A stretch of 64,000 bases of DNA from Gemmatimonadota bacterium (lineage in GTDB: Bacteria; Gemmatimonadota; Gemmatimonadetes; Gemmatimonadales; GWC2-71-9). Numbering within the stretch: the first letter of the stretch is position 1; each line of letters opens with the position of its first letter. The position numbers and the translations under genes were made by a program. The stretch covers positions 141,247 to 205,246 of the forward strand of contig SHZT01000001.1 in NCBI GenBank assembly GCA_009692185.1. Direction: 5' to 3'. Below the pieces are notes generated by a model. It ran no database searches. It worked only from the letters and a program-made list of their open reading frames with translations, and was not told the origin of the DNA. Positions 8,607-19,500 of the stretch are shown piece by piece.

Positions 8607-9013
8607 GTGACATGCTCCAGCTGCCGCAGTTCCGGCCGAGCCGCGTGGGAAAGGCGGACGTGGACGTTTGGGTCGGGGGCGAAATGCCCGGCGCGTTCCG
8701 GCCACTCGATGAGGGTGAGGCGGGAGCGGGCCGCGAGCGCGGCGAGGTCCAGGTCCAGGGCCTCGTCCGGACGCCGAAGCCGGTAGCAGTCCACATGGGC
8801 GATCGTGCCTTCGGGGGACGCATACTCGTGTACCAGCGCGAACGTCGGGCTCCGCGCCGGTGTCGCCCCGGCAGCCCGGGCAATCGCCTGGACCAGCGTG
8901 GTTTTCCCCGCGCCGAGGTCTCCGCTCAACCACACCACGGCTCCGCTCGGCAGCGACCGCCAGAGGTCCAGTGCCTCGCGGTCGATATCCGCGAGCGAGA
9001 CGTCTCTAGCCAC
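8603..9013 (-). CDS. tsaE: tRNA t6A ATPase TsaE
   Basis: A 136-residue P-loop protein with Walker A Gly-Asp-Leu-Gly-Ala-Gly-Lys-Thr-Thr and the family motifs Ser-Pro-Thr-Phe-Ala-Leu and His-Val-Asp-Cys-Tyr-Arg-Leu. Its ATPase activity supports turnover of the TsaB-TsaD complex. The likely start is a GTG eight bases inside the end of uvrB (GTGGCTAG); the frame is open further upstream, but only through uvrB. Confidence 0.92.
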   Translation of the reverse strand: MARDVSLADIDREALDLWRSLPSGAVVWLSGDLGAGKTTLVQAIARAAGATPARSPTFALVHEYASPEGTIAHVDCYRLRRPDEALDLDLAALAARSRLTLIEWPERAGHFAPDPNVHVRLSHAARPELRQLEHVT

Positions 9014-11051
9014 GCCGCCGCCGCTTGGGCAGGGCCCTTTGGCCCATGCCCTGCGGAGAGCGCCGCACGGGATCGGCGCTGGCCTTGAGCTCGAACAACT
9101 GGTCCCTGAGCCGGGCGGCCGTTTCGAAATCCAGCTCGGCGGCCGCCTCGCGCATCTGCTGTTCGAGCGACGCAATCAGCGTCTCACGATCCTCGTGGCT
9201 CGCGGGTACGAGCCGCGTCGCCGTGGGCGCCTGCTCGGAGCGCGCGTCGGCCACGCGGGTCGAGAACCGGACTTCTTCCACCGATTTCTCGATGGACAGC
9301 GGCGTGATGCCGTGCTTGATGTTGAACTCGATCTGCGTCTTCCGGCGCCGGTCCATTTCGGCCAGTGCGCGTTCCATGGAGCCGGTCATTCGATCGGCGT
9401 AGAGAATGGCCCGGCCCTCGACGTTCCGCGCGGCGCGGCCCACGGTCTGGATGAGCGACCGATCTGATCGGAGAAACCCTTCCTGGTCCGCGTCGAGAAT
9501 CGCGACCAACGCTACCTCGGGCAGGTCGAGTCCTTCGCGGAGCAGGTTGATGCCCACCAGCACGTCGAACTCACCGAGGCGCAAGCCACGGATGATTTCC
9601 ATGCGCTCGATCGCGTCCACGTCCGAGTGCAAGTAGCGCACGCGCACGCCCACCTGCTGGAGGTAGTCGGTGAGGTCTTCCGACATCCGCTTGGTGAGCG
9701 TCGTGACCAGGACCCGGAACCCCTTCCCGGCAACCGCGCGGATTTCGGCCAGCAGGTCATCCACCTGGCCTTTCACCGGGCGGACTTCAACTGGCGGGTC
9801 TGTTAGCCCGGTGGGCCGGATGATCTGTTCGACCGCGACGTTGTTCGACAGCGCCAGCTCCCGATCGCCCGGCGTGGCCGAGACGAAGAGCATGCGCGGC
9901 ACGATGGCCATGAACTCGGTCATGTTGAGCGGGCGGTTGTCGAGCGCGGACGGCAGCCGGAACCCGTATTCCACAAGCGTCGTCTTCCGCGAGCGATCGC
10001 CCTCGAACATGCCGCCGATCTGCGGCAGGGACACGTGCGATTCATCGAGCACTGTCAGGAAGTCGGCCGGCAGGTAGTCCAGCAGGCACGCCGGGCGTTC
10101 GCCTTCCTTCCGGCCGGACAGGTGCCGGCTGTAGTTCTCGATTCCGGCGCACGTGCCCACTTCCATCATCATGTCGATATCGAAGTTGGTGCGGCTCTCG
10201 AGCCGCTGGGCTTCGAGGAGCTTTCCCGCCGCGCGGAGTTGTTTCAGCCGCTCGTCCAGTTCGGTGCGGATGGCCTTGATGCCCCACTCCAGCGTGTCCC
10301 GCTGGACTACGTAGTGGGTCGCCGGGTAGAGCGCGCACCGCTCCAGCTGGGCGATCACCTTCCCGGTGAGCGGGTCGATCTTGGAAATCTTCTCGACCCG
10401 GTCTCCCCAGAACTCGATGCGGACGGCCTGCTCTTCGTAGGCGGGAAACACTTCCACCGTGTCGCCGCGGACCCGGAACGTGCCACGTTCGAACGCGACG
10501 TCGTTCCGGCTGTACTGCACCCGCACCAGCTCTGTCAGCACGGCATCACGTGCCCGGTCTTCACCCACGGCGATGGTCACCAGTGACTGCCGGTACTCGA
10601 TCGGGTCGCCGAGGCCATAGATGGCGCTCACGGTCGCGACGATGATCACGTCGTCCCGTTCCATGAGGCTCGACGTGGTACGCAGTCTCAGCGACTGGAT
10701 GTCTTCGTTGATCGAGGCGTCTTTCTCGATGTAGGTGTCCGTCGTGGGGACGTACGCCTCGGGCTGGTAGTAGTCGTAGTACGAGATGAAATACTCGACG
10801 GCATTGTGCGGGAAAAACGTCTTGAGCTCGCCATACAGCTGGGCGGCGAGGGTCTTGTTGTGGGAAAGAACCAGCGTCGGGCGGCCGTACTTCTCGATGA
10901 CGCTCGCGATGGTCACGGTCTTGCCGGAGCCGGTGACGCCGAGGAGCGTTTGATACTTATCGCCGCGCGCCAGCCCGGCGGTTAGCTGGGCGATGGCGCG
11001 GGGCTGGTCGCCCGCGGGCTTGAATGGGAGTTGGAGATCGAAACCGCTCAC
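9006..11051 (-). CDS. uvrB: UvrABC excision-repair helicase subunit UvrB
   Basis: A 681-residue DNA damage-verification helicase of nucleotide excision repair. It shows Walker A (Gly-Val-Thr-Gly-Ser-Gly-Lys-Thr), the tyrosine-rich beta-hairpin (Ser-Tyr-Tyr-Asp-Tyr-Tyr-Gln-Pro-Glu), helicase motifs ([14 protein letters not shown]) and a C-terminal UVR domain for UvrC contact. The GTG at 11051 gives the canonical family start (Phe-Asp-Leu-Gln-Leu-Pro-Phe-Lys-Pro soon after). An ATG at 11093 adds 14 residues without family similarity. Neither start has a strong ribosome-binding sequence. Confidence 0.96.
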   Translation of the reverse strand: MSGFDLQLPFKPAGDQPRAIAQLTAGLARGDKYQTLLGVTGSGKTVTIASVIEKYGRPTLVLSHNKTLAAQLYGELKTFFPHNAVEYFISYYDYYQPEAYVPTTDTYIEKDASINEDIQSLRLRTTSSLMERDDVIIVATVSAIYGLGDPIEYRQSLVTIAVGEDRARDAVLTELVRVQYSRNDVAFERGTFRVRGDTVEVFPAYEEQAVRIEFWGDRVEKISKIDPLTGKVIAQLERCALYPATHYVVQRDTLEWGIKAIRTELDERLKQLRAAGKLLEAQRLESRTNFDIDMMMEVGTCAGIENYSRHLSGRKEGERPACLLDYLPADFLTVLDESHVSLPQIGGMFEGDRSRKTTLVEYGFRLPSALDNRPLNMTEFMAIVPRMLFVSATPGDRELALSNNVAVEQIIRPTGLTDPPVEVRPVKGQVDDLLAEIRAVAGKGFRVLVTTLTKRMSEDLTDYLQQVGVRVRYLHSDVDAIERMEIIRGLRLGEFDVLVGINLLREGLDLPEVALVAILDADQEGFLRSDRSLIQTVGRAARNVEGRAILYADRMTGSMERALAEMDRRRKTQIEFNIKHGITPLSIEKSVEEVRFSTRVADARSEQAPTATRLVPASHEDRETLIASLEQQMREAAAELDFETAARLRDQLFELKASADPVRRSPQGMGQRALPKRRRRG

Positions 11052-11159
11052 GCCGTGAAAACTAGCGCTGGAATGACCTCGCTGTAAAAACATCCAACAC
11101 TACTAACCTATCTGGAGCCGAAAACCGTTGGAGCGAGCGAGATCTGAACGGGGAGCGGC

Positions 11160-11807
11160 CTAGCTCCGCAACGAGTAGCTCAGGATGGTACTAAGCATGC
11201 GATTCCGCGAGCCGGGTGCCAGAGGCATTGTCGAGAAGCCATGCGTGTACCGGATCTGCAGGGTCCACCGTTTTTGGGACCCAACGTTGGCAAGGCCTGC
11301 GCTGATGACGCCGCCAACGTCAAGCGGCGGGGCGATGTTCAGGTTACGGTAGCAGGGGAACCACCTCGACGCTCCGCCATTGCCCCCCAGATTCTCGATA
11401 CAGTACACCTCTTTTGCCGGTGCAATGCCGACAGCCAGGAATGGCCCATTCTTGCCAACCTTTTCGCCAAGCCTGATCAGAGCAGAAACCTCGAAATACC
11501 CCGCGCTGGCCGAGGGCGTCCCTAGATCGCCTCCCCCGTGCCCCTTGATCACGAAAGAGGCCTCGGTCACGAATGTCCAGCGTGGTCCGACTTCGAGATT
11601 GACGTATGGCCCGGCGCGGAACCCGGGGGCCAAGTCGAACCACCCCGATTTACAGGTTGTTTGCGAACCCGACGGATTGAAGCACCCAGACCAAGTAGCG
11701 GTTGAAATTGTCGGGCCGAACGATACGCCTGTCTGCACGCGGCGATGGGACTGCTCTTGAGCGCTGGCCGTCAGGGGGCCTCCGCCTGCCGCAAGCGCCG
11801 CAAGCAC
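11160..11807 (-). CDS. Putative outer-membrane beta-barrel protein, unknown
   Basis: About 215 residues, not assignable to a named family. After a short hydrophobic leader ending Ala-Ser-Ala-Gln, the protein shows alternating hydrophobic/polar strands, glycine and aromatic residues and a C-terminal Thr-Ile-Leu-Ser-Tyr-Ser-Leu, the pattern of small outer-membrane beta-barrels. Four cysteines are present in extracellular-loop-like positions. The only start near the leader is GTG at 11807; the hydrophobic leader continues upstream in frame without ATG, so the true start is uncertain. It follows the protease gene by 26 bases and is probably cotranscribed with it. Base composition is less GC-rich than the neighbours. 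Confidence 0.55.
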   Translation of the reverse strand: MLAALAAGGGPLTASAQEQSHRRVQTGVSFGPTISTATWSGCFNPSGSQTTCKSGWFDLAPGFRAGPYVNLEVGPRWTFVTEASFVIKGHGGGDLGTPSASAGYFEVSALIRLGEKVGKNGPFLAVGIAPAKEVYCIENLGGNGGASRWFPCYRNLNIAPPLDVGGVISAGLANVGSQKRWTLQIRYTHGFSTMPLAPGSRNRMLSTILSYSLRS

Positions 11808-11833
11808 AATCCACCCTTTGGACTTGCAAATGG

Positions 11834-13438
11834 CTAACAGGAACCCTCTTCGTTCGTACTGATGTATAGGTTGGCATTGGCTGTCTGATTATCACTGGAA
11901 CCCACGTCCAAATAGAGCAGACCGGACAGGTCGCCCCCAGCTATTGACTCGCCACCTCCTGAGAGAACGCCGGACCATGTGTAGCTGTAGGGAGGAAGCC
12001 CGCCGTTGACCGCGGCGTACCAGGTACAGCTCTGGTAAAACGGTATCTGACTCGGTCCGCTGATCCCAGCAGTGAGCTCCGACACCTGCCAGCACCCCTG
12101 CCCATCGCCTACACAGGGATATACCGCGCCAAGATCCACCCAGATTCCGCCGATTCCACTGAACCAGGATACCGTCGAATCCTGTGGTGGGCCTCCGCGC
12201 AGGATCCCCGCGAGCCTGACCTTATTGGGACTCGAGGAACTGTCTGTGATAACGAAGAACGGGCCGCCGCTGTCCCCTCCCTTGCTCCATGCTCCAGTCA
12301 CGTACTCGCAATAGAGATACTTATTGTTGTAGCCGGGCCCGACTTCGTGCTCAACGCAAGTGTCGGTAATAGTCCCTTGGGTCCACCCAGTCGTCCGACC
12401 GACCTTGTTAACGGTCAGTCCAGCCCACGCGCCGTAGAGAAACGTTGAGGTTATTTCGAAACGGGGGTCGTTAGCGTTGACATCTAGATACTGGCCGTAG
12501 CCGTTGACACCAGGTGTCCCCGCAGGGCGGGCAATGTACCCCACCTCGTACGATACGCCGCTCTTGAAACTGAAAGCCGCCGCATCGCTCCACCTGCAGG
12601 AGTGGTGCGGCTCAAACCCGCTGCAATCCGAGAAGCCTACGTCCGCCACCTCGTGACCTAACTCATTGTCAGCGACGTAGGAGAGCAAGGGTTGGTACAT
12701 CTCGGCGTCGTCCGGGTCATAGGCATCCTCGCTGCAATGAGATGCAGTTACGAAGACGGGATACCCATAGTTCGTCCAGCCGGTAAAGCCTAGCGTGCAC
12801 GCATAGCCAAGACTGAAAATGGATATCTGGAAGCCGCCATCCACCGGGCGCGACTTGAATTCCCGCAGCGAATCCGATCGTGGCACCGGGCGCTGACCCA
12901 CCGTAACCCGTAGGGCGCCAGCGGGGACGTCACGCCCGATAGCATCAGTCTCAAACCTGGAGACGCTCGCCTGATCACGGACCACTAGCTTCACTCGGTT
13001 CAGCCTCTCGTCGATGTCGAGCCACGAGACGTCATCCTCACCGAGCACGGGCCTCAACGCTCGCTGCCAGGCCCTTAACGACATCCAATCGTAGGATGCC
13101 TGCCGTACAACAATGGCCCTCGCAGTCTTACCGAGATCCCGTTGAATGCTATCGGCCCACCGCTGTGCTGCTGGTCGCTGGTCGGGATCAGTCAGCCAAA
13201 CGACGGGCGTGCCGTTCTCATTGAAGTAGAACCCTCCGAAGCCCGGAATTCGCTCCTTCGCGAGTTGTTCAAAGACATCGTCGATCGTCGGCTGTGGAAC
13301 CCCAACCATGGGCAACACCGCCTCCGGTCGGGACAAGATTGCGGCGACGCGCGGGGACGGACGCGTCGCCTCTTCGGCACAGGCCCCAAGGAACAAGGGC
13401 GCCAGTACGAACAATGTCCCGAACCTCGCCAAGCGCAT
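11834..13438 (-). CDS. Secreted chymotrypsin-like serine protease, lipoprotein
   Basis: A 534-residue exported protein with a lipoprotein signal (Leu-Gly-Ala-Cys, Cys20). Residues about 40-190 look like a propeptide of the alpha-lytic/streptogrisin type. The protease domain (about 200-445) carries a complete triad: His234 in Thr-Ala-Ser-His-Cys, Asp285 in Trp-Ser-Asp-Ala-Ala, and Ser390 in Gly-Gly-Asp-Ser-Gly-Gly-Pro. A C-terminal Ig/PKD-like domain (about 460-534) contains Tyr-Ser-Tyr-Thr-Trp-Ser-Gly. Multiple cysteines suggest disulfides. It has its own promoter and a GGGAGG ribosome-binding site five bases before ATG. It is probably an extracellular or surface-bound peptidase; its substrate is unknown. 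Confidence 0.82.
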   Translation of the reverse strand: MRLARFGTLFVLAPLFLGACAEEATRPSPRVAAILSRPEAVLPMVGVPQPTIDDVFEQLAKERIPGFGGFYFNENGTPVVWLTDPDQRPAAQRWADSIQRDLGKTARAIVVRQASYDWMSLRAWQRALRPVLGEDDVSWLDIDERLNRVKLVVRDQASVSRFETDAIGRDVPAGALRVTVGQRPVPRSDSLREFKSRPVDGGFQISIFSLGYACTLGFTGWTNYGYPVFVTASHCSEDAYDPDDAEMYQPLLSYVADNELGHEVADVGFSDCSGFEPHHSCRWSDAAAFSFKSGVSYEVGYIARPAGTPGVNGYGQYLDVNANDPRFEITSTFLYGAWAGLTVNKVGRTTGWTQGTITDTCVEHEVGPGYNNKYLYCEYVTGAWSKGGDSGGPFFVITDSSSSPNKVRLAGILRGGPPQDSTVSWFSGIGGIWVDLGAVYPCVGDGQGCWQVSELTAGISGPSQIPFYQSCTWYAAVNGGLPPYSYTWSGVLSGGGESIAGGDLSGLLYLDVGSSDNQTANANLYISTNEEGSC

Positions 13439-13489
13439 GACGGCCTCCCACGGCGACCGTACGACTACAGGGACGCTGCAGGTGAGCCC

Positions 13490-13517
13490 AAGCTAGGATG
13501 TTCCTGGCGTTGGTCAA
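13490..13517 (-). promoter_or_regulatory. Putative sigma70 promoter of the protease gene
   Basis: Minus-strand TTGACC (13517-13512) and TAGCTT (13495-13490) are separated by 16 bases, about 50 bases before the protease ATG. The 178-base spacer 13439-13616 between this gene and relA otherwise shows a G-tract (13540-13546) and no gene. Confidence 0.5.
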
Positions 13518-13616
13518 TACGGGAAACACCTGACTGCCGGGGGGGGCATGCTGGGACTGCCTGAATGACGCTTGTGTCCGTAACCGACTGGGTAGCGCCT
13601 GCCTAAAACCGGCCGC

Positions 13617-15785
13617 TCATTCTCCGGGACCGGGAGCACTCTCACGCCGTTCCACCTCCACGATCCCCTTCACCCGTCGCATGGCGCGGAGAACCTTCTC
13701 CAGGTGCGTATGGTTCTCGACCTCTACCACCACAGTACCGAACATTGCGCCGTCCTTGCTCGTGAGGTCGGCGCTTTTCATATTGGTCCCCGTCTTGGAC
13801 ACGGCTTCCAGTAAGTCCGCGTACAACCCCTGATGGTCTTCGCCCTGCACCCCCAAGCCGACCAAGAACACCTCGCCCTGCACTTCCTGCCAGTCAATTT
13901 CGACGCGCCGTTCCGGCTCGCCGGACATGAGCAGCAGGTTGGCGCAGTTGGCGCGGTGAATCGAGATGCCGCGGCCCTGCGTCACGTATCCAACCACCGG
14001 ATCCCCGGGTACAGGCTGGCAACACTGGGCATAGCGCACTAGCAGGCCATCCACGCCCTGGATTCGGACGCCGCGGCGAACGCGGAGACGATCGAGCACC
14101 CGCCCAAACACCGTGGGCTTGGGCGGCTCCAGCTCGTCGGGTCCACGTTCGGGGAACAGCGCGTGGATCACCTGCCCCAGCGGTACGTCGCCGAGGGCAA
14201 TGGCCTGGTAGAGCCCTTCGACGCCGTTCACCGAGAACTTGGTGGCGGCCTGCCCTACCTTGTCGTCGTTCGGCACGGCGAGCCGGAGGCGCCGGAGCTC
14301 CCGGCCCAGGATTTCGCGGCCGAGCGAGACGCTGGTCTCTGATTCCTCCTGCTTCACCCATTGGCGGATCTTGTGCCGGGCACGGGCGGTCGCGACGTGA
14401 TTGAGCCAATCCCGGCTGGGCCGCGCCTGCGGGCCGGTGATGATCGTGACCGTGTCGCCGTTCTTGAGCGCGCGGTGGAGCGGCGCGATGCGCCCACCCA
14501 CCTTCGCGCCCTGGCACCGGAGCCCCACCTCGGTGTGCACCGCAAACGCGAAATCGATGGGCGTGGCGCCGCGCGGGAGCCGTTTTACGTCTCCCTTGGG
14601 CGTGAAGACGAAGATTTCGTCCTGGTAGAGGTCGATCTTCAGGAACTCGAGGAACTCTTCGGGACTGTGCGCGTCCTGCTGGAGCTCCAGCAGCTGGCGG
14701 AACCACGAGAAGTGGCTGTCGAGCTTGGCGTCGCCACCTTCCTTGTACGCCCAATGCGCCGCAATGCCGTACTCGGCCGTGCGGTGCATTTCCCGGGTGC
14801 GGATCTGCACTTCGTAGAGCTGGCCACGCGGGCCGAAGATCGTTGTATGCAGGGACTGGTACCCGTTCGACTTGGGGCTCGCGATGTAGTCCTTGATGCG
14901 TTCCTGTAATGGCGTCCAGTGATGGTGCACGATGCCCAGCACGTGGTAGCAGTCCGCCACCGTCTTGACGAGCACGCGGATCGCCATGAGATCGTAGATC
15001 TCGTCGAACGCCTTTTCCCGCTGTTTCATTTTCCGGAAAATGGACCAGAGATGCTTCGGGCGGCCGGTGACCTCGACGTCCAGGATGCCGGCTTTCTTGA
15101 GGGCGTCCTCCAGGGGCATCTGGAGGCGGTTCATCATTTCTTCCCGGCCCGACCGGTTGGCCTGCACCTTGCCGGCCAGGACCTTCGCATCTGCCGGCTC
15201 GAGGAACTTGAAGGCGAGGTCTTCCAGCTCGGCCTTGATGCCGGCCATGCCGAACCGGTGCGCCAGCGGCGCGTAGATCTCGCGCGTCTCCAGCGCGATG
15301 CGGCTCTGTGCCTCGACTGGCAAATGCTGTAGCGTACGCATGTTGTGGAGCCGGTCAGCCAGCTTCACGATGATGACCCGGGCGTCCTTGGCCACCGACA
15401 GCAGGAGCTTCCGGTAGTTCTCGACCTGCGCCTCGGCGCTCGAGCGGAACGTGAGGCTCGAGATTTTCGTGAGACCGTCCACGATATCGCCGATTTCGCC
15501 GCCAAATACCTCGCGGATTTCCGAGAGCGTAATGTCCGCGTCTTCGGCCACGTCGTGGAGCAGCGCCGCGGCGACCGTGACCGAGTCCAGCTGCTGCTCG
15601 ATCAGGATGCGGGCGACGGCCACCGAGTGGGAAACGAAGTCGTCTCCCGACAGGCGCTTCTGGCCCCGGTGCGCCGCGGCACTGAACTGGTAGGCGCGCT
15701 CCAGCAAGGCGACGTCGAGCCGGTCCTTGCGCTCCTCGACCGCACTGGCAAACCCTGCATCCACACCGCCCAACACGCTGGTCAC
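13617..15785 (-). CDS. relA: Bifunctional (p)ppGpp synthetase/hydrolase, RelA/SpoT family
   Basis: A 722-residue Rel protein that makes and degrades the alarmone (p)ppGpp. Domain order: HD hydrolase (His53, His77-Asp78 in Leu-Leu-His-Asp-Val-Ala-Glu-Asp, so hydrolysis is probably active); synthetase with Arg-Pro-Lys-His-Leu-Trp-Ser-Ile and Glu-Ile-Tyr-Asp-Leu; TGS (Phe-Thr-Pro-Lys-Gly-Asp); a zinc-finger/CC region (Gln-Cys-Cys-Gln-Pro-Val-Pro-Gly-Asp); and a C-terminal ACT domain. The start is GTG, overlapping the radC stop as GTGA. A single bifunctional Rel is usual outside Proteobacteria. Confidence 0.95.
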   Translation of the reverse strand: MTSVLGGVDAGFASAVEERKDRLDVALLERAYQFSAAAHRGQKRLSGDDFVSHSVAVARILIEQQLDSVTVAAALLHDVAEDADITLSEIREVFGGEIGDIVDGLTKISSLTFRSSAEAQVENYRKLLLSVAKDARVIIVKLADRLHNMRTLQHLPVEAQSRIALETREIYAPLAHRFGMAGIKAELEDLAFKFLEPADAKVLAGKVQANRSGREEMMNRLQMPLEDALKKAGILDVEVTGRPKHLWSIFRKMKQREKAFDEIYDLMAIRVLVKTVADCYHVLGIVHHHWTPLQERIKDYIASPKSNGYQSLHTTIFGPRGQLYEVQIRTREMHRTAEYGIAAHWAYKEGGDAKLDSHFSWFRQLLELQQDAHSPEEFLEFLKIDLYQDEIFVFTPKGDVKRLPRGATPIDFAFAVHTEVGLRCQGAKVGGRIAPLHRALKNGDTVTIITGPQARPSRDWLNHVATARARHKIRQWVKQEESETSVSLGREILGRELRRLRLAVPNDDKVGQAATKFSVNGVEGLYQAIALGDVPLGQVIHALFPERGPDELEPPKPTVFGRVLDRLRVRRGVRIQGVDGLLVRYAQCCQPVPGDPVVGYVTQGRGISIHRANCANLLLMSGEPERRVEIDWQEVQGEVFLVGLGVQGEDHQGLYADLLEAVSKTGTNMKSADLTSKDGAMFGTVVVEVENHTHLEKVLRAMRRVKGIVEVERRESAPGPGE

Positions 15786-16462
15786 AACAGGCCCGCCTCC
15801 GCGAAACTGAAGTACTGATCCCCACCGACGATTACGTGGTCGTACACCGGCACGTCGAGCACCCGCCCGGCCTCGACCAGCTGGGTCGTGATGGCCCGGT
15901 CGTCGGCGGAGGGCGCCGGCTGGCCGCTCGGGTGGTTGTGTACCACGATGACGCTCGCCGCCGCCTCGGCAATGGCCGCGCGGAACACCTCGCGCGGATG
16001 CACCAGCGAGCTGTTCAGGATACCCCTCGTGATCAGCAGGTTTCGCGTGATCCGGTTCTGGGCATCCAGTGTTAGCACGTGAAACTCCTCTACGGCCAAG
16101 TCACGGAGCACCGGCCCCAACCAGCGGTGGACATCGGCGGGACTGGAAACGAGGCGAGCCGCCTGCCGGCCTTCCAGGGCCATGCGGCGCCCTAGTTCCA
16201 GCGCGGCCGCCACCCGCGCGCCCTTCGCGGGCCCCACCCCTGCCACCCCGCTGAACTCTCCGGGCGGACGCTGGGCCAGGGCACGGAGCGACCCGTCGGC
16301 CAATGCCAAAAGGGCCCGGGCAATGGCGTCTGCGGTCGCCCCAGGCATGCCTGTGCCTAACACAATGGCCAATAGCTCGACAACGGTCAACGCGCCGGGC
16401 CCCAGGGACCACAGACGCTCTCGCGGGCGGTCGCCCGATTGGGGCTGTAATTGCACGGTCAT
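15782..16462 (-). CDS. radC: RadC family JAMM/MPN protein
   Basis: A 226-residue protein with an N-terminal helix-hairpin-helix region (Gly-Val-Ala-Gly-Val-Gly-Pro-Ala-Lys) and a C-terminal JAB/MPN metal site (Val-Val-His-Asn-His-Pro-Ser-Gly then Ser-Ala-Asp-Asp). The metal ligands are intact. RadC was once linked to DNA repair; its biochemical role is unsettled. The ATG at 16462 matches the family start; the frame extends 13 codons further upstream without similarity. Confidence 0.92.
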   Translation of the reverse strand: MTVQLQPQSGDRPRERLWSLGPGALTVVELLAIVLGTGMPGATADAIARALLALADGSLRALAQRPPGEFSGVAGVGPAKGARVAAALELGRRMALEGRQAARLVSSPADVHRWLGPVLRDLAVEEFHVLTLDAQNRITRNLLITRGILNSSLVHPREVFRAAIAEAAASVIVVHNHPSGQPAPSADDRAITTQLVEAGRVLDVPVYDHVIVGGDQYFSFAEAGLL

Positions 16463-16537
16463 GGGATGAATTTCGGACGGCGAAGCAGGAAGTGCGTACA
16501 TGAATCGTTGCAGCGAGCATCGAATTGTTGCGTCAGG

Positions 16538-19500
16538 TCAACCGCTCGCTCCATGACATTTCTTGTACTTCCTGCCGGAACCGCATGGACAGGGGTCGTT
16601 CCGGCCGACCCGCGGCAATGGGCCCCCGCCCCCGGTACGGGGCAGAACCACACTCCCTTCACTCCGCGGGCGATCCGCCTCGGCCACGGCGGTCGCCGCG
16701 GGCTCGGGGGCTCCCGAAACCATGCCTTCCGTGCCGGACGCGGGCTTGGACGGCACCCGACGGACCTGCCGGGGAGGCGGCGGGCCCGCGGGCCGGCCCC
16801 CCTCTGCGGTGATCTGCACCTGGAACTTGAACAGCCGCTCGGTAAACGTGGTCCGGATGTCGTGCATCAGGTCCACGAACATGTCGTACGCTTCCTGCTT
16901 GTACTCGATGAGCGGGTCCTTCTGGCCCCACGCCCGGTACTGGATGGCATTCCGCAGCTGGTCCAGGTCGTACAGGTGGTCCTTCCATTTCTCGTCGAGC
17001 ACCTGCAGCATGACATGGGCCAGCAGCTTCTCCCCGAGGCCGGCGATCGCGTACTTCCCGCCCATCTCGTCCCACCCAACGAGGCGGGCCTGGAACGCCG
17101 CGCGCCCCGCGTCCTTGAGCGTGCTGGACAGGGCGCCGAGATCGGGCACCCGGGCCGGCTCCTCGACCTCCGGAGCGGACACGAGGAACTTCTTGAGCAG
17201 CTCGTCGTGGATCGCCTTCCGGTCCCACAGGCCGGGGTCGCCCTCGGCCTCTTCCTCGGCAAACCGGACGGACGCGGCCTCGATCATCTTGAGCCCCTCG
17301 GCCTTGAGCTCCTCGCCTCCCTCCAGCGCGAACAGGCGCAGTCCGTAGACCACCTCGCGCTGCTGGTTCATCACGTCATCGTATTCCAGCAGGCGTTTCC
17401 GCGACTGGAAGTTCTGCAGCTCGACCCGCTTCTGGGCGCCCTCGATGGCGCGCGTCACCAGCGGGTGGGAAATGACTTCGCCCTCCTCCGAACCGCTCCG
17501 CTCCATCCAGCGCGAGATGCGGTCCGTCCCGAAGAGCCGCATCAGGTCGTCTTCGAGGGACAGGTAGAAAATACTGCTCCCTGGGTCGCCTTGGCGGCCG
17601 GAACGCCCGCGGAGCTGGCGGTCAATACGGCGGGACTCATGGCGTTCGGTGCCGACGATCACCAGCCCGCAGGGTGGGTCCTCGTGGCACTTCTTTTCCT
17701 TCACCTGGTCGGGCGTCAGGTCCGCCGTCTCGGTGACCTGCCCGAACGGGGCGCGCTTGGCCTTGATGCCGCACACCACACACTGCTTCACGCCGGGCCC
17801 GAGTTTGATGTCGGTGCCGCGGCCGGCCATGTTGGTCGCGATCGTGATCGCCCCGGCGCGGCCCGCCAGCGACACGATCTCGGCCTCGCGCTGGTGGAGC
17901 TTGGCGTTGAGCACCTCGTGCTTGAGGCCCTTCCGCTTGAGCATGCGGGAAAGCGTCTCGGACACGTCCACGCTCACGGTTCCCACGAGCACCGGCAGAC
18001 CCCGCTCGTGCTGGCGCGCGACTTCATCGACCACGGCGTTGTATTTCTCGCGGCGGGTCCGGAAAATCAGGTCGTGGCCGTCTATCCGCCGCACGGGGCG
18101 GTTGGTCGGGATCACCATGACCTCGAGGCCGTAAATCTGGAAGAACTCGGTTTCTTCCGTTTCGGCCGTCCCGGTCATGCCGGACAGCTTGTCATACATG
18201 CGGAAGTAGTTCTGGATGGTGATGGTCGCGAGCGTCTGGGTCTCCTCGCGAACGACCACGCCTTCCTTGGCCTCGATGGCCTGGTGCAGGCCGTCGGACC
18301 AGCGGCGCCCGGCCATGATGCGGCCGGTGAACTCGTCCACGATGAAGACCTGGCCCTCCTGCACCACGTACTCCACATCCTTCTCGTACAGCGCATGGGC
18401 CTGCAGGAGCTTGTGGATGATGTGCAGCTTCTCGCTCTTGGTCGCGTACTCGGCCTCGAGCACCCGCCGCTGTTCGACCTTCTCCTCGGGGGCCAGGGTC
18501 TTGTCCCGTTCCAGCCGGCCGATCTCCTCGGAGATATCCGGCACGACGAACAGCCGGGGGTCGTTGGGGCTCATGGTCTCGACGCCGCGGTCCGTCAGGT
18601 GCACCGAGTGGCCGCGCTCGTCCATCACGAAGTACAGCGACTCTTCCACTTCCCGCATGGACTGCTTGGAGGCCGGCAGCTTGCGGTCGGCGATGTAGTC
18701 GAGCTCGATCCGCTGCACCAGCTGCTGGTTCACCGGCTCCTGGAGGATCTTCATGAGCCGCTTGTTCTTGGGGCTGCCCTTCTGTGCCTGGAAGAGCTTC
18801 ATGCCAGCCTGGTAGCGGGTGTCCTCCTTCTCCAGCTGGAGCTCCGCCTCGGCGATCAACTGGTTCACGATGGCGCTCTGCTTCCGCGCGAGCGCCACGA
18901 CCTGCACGTTGAACTCGCCGTACTTGGTATCCACCTCGGTACCGACCGGACCCGAAATGATGAGCGGCGTCCGCGCCTCGTCGACGAGAATGCTGTCCAC
19001 CTCGTCGATGATGGCGTAGTTGTGCGGCCGCTGAGTCCGCTGCTCCAGCGTGAAGACCATGTGGTCCCGCAGGTAGTCGAACCCAAACTCGTTGTTGGTG
19101 CCGTAGGTCACGTCGCAGCGGTACGCGGCGTGCCGCTCGGGCGAGGACGGCTCGGTATCGTCAATGCAGCCGACGGTCAGGCCGAGCCACTTGAGCAGGT
19201 GGCCCATCCACTGGGAATCCCGGCGGGCCAGGTAGTTGTTGACCGTGACGAGGTGGCAACCGCGCCCGGGGAGTGCGTTGAGGTAGAGCGGCAGCGTCGC
19301 CACGAGCGTCTTGCCCTCGCCGGTGGCCATTTCCGCGATCTTGCCATGGTGCAAGACGATCCCGCCGATCAGCTGGACGTCGTACGGCACCATGTCCCAG
19401 GTCATTTCGTGGGCGGTGACCACGACCGGGGTTCCCACCAGGCGCCGGGACGCTTCGCGCACCGTGGCGAAGGCCTCGGGGAGCAATTCCTCCAGGGCGA

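Noticed and set aside
13540..13546. G-tract in the relA-protease spacer as a quadruplex
   Set aside because: A single seven-base run is not enough for a G-quadruplex claim.
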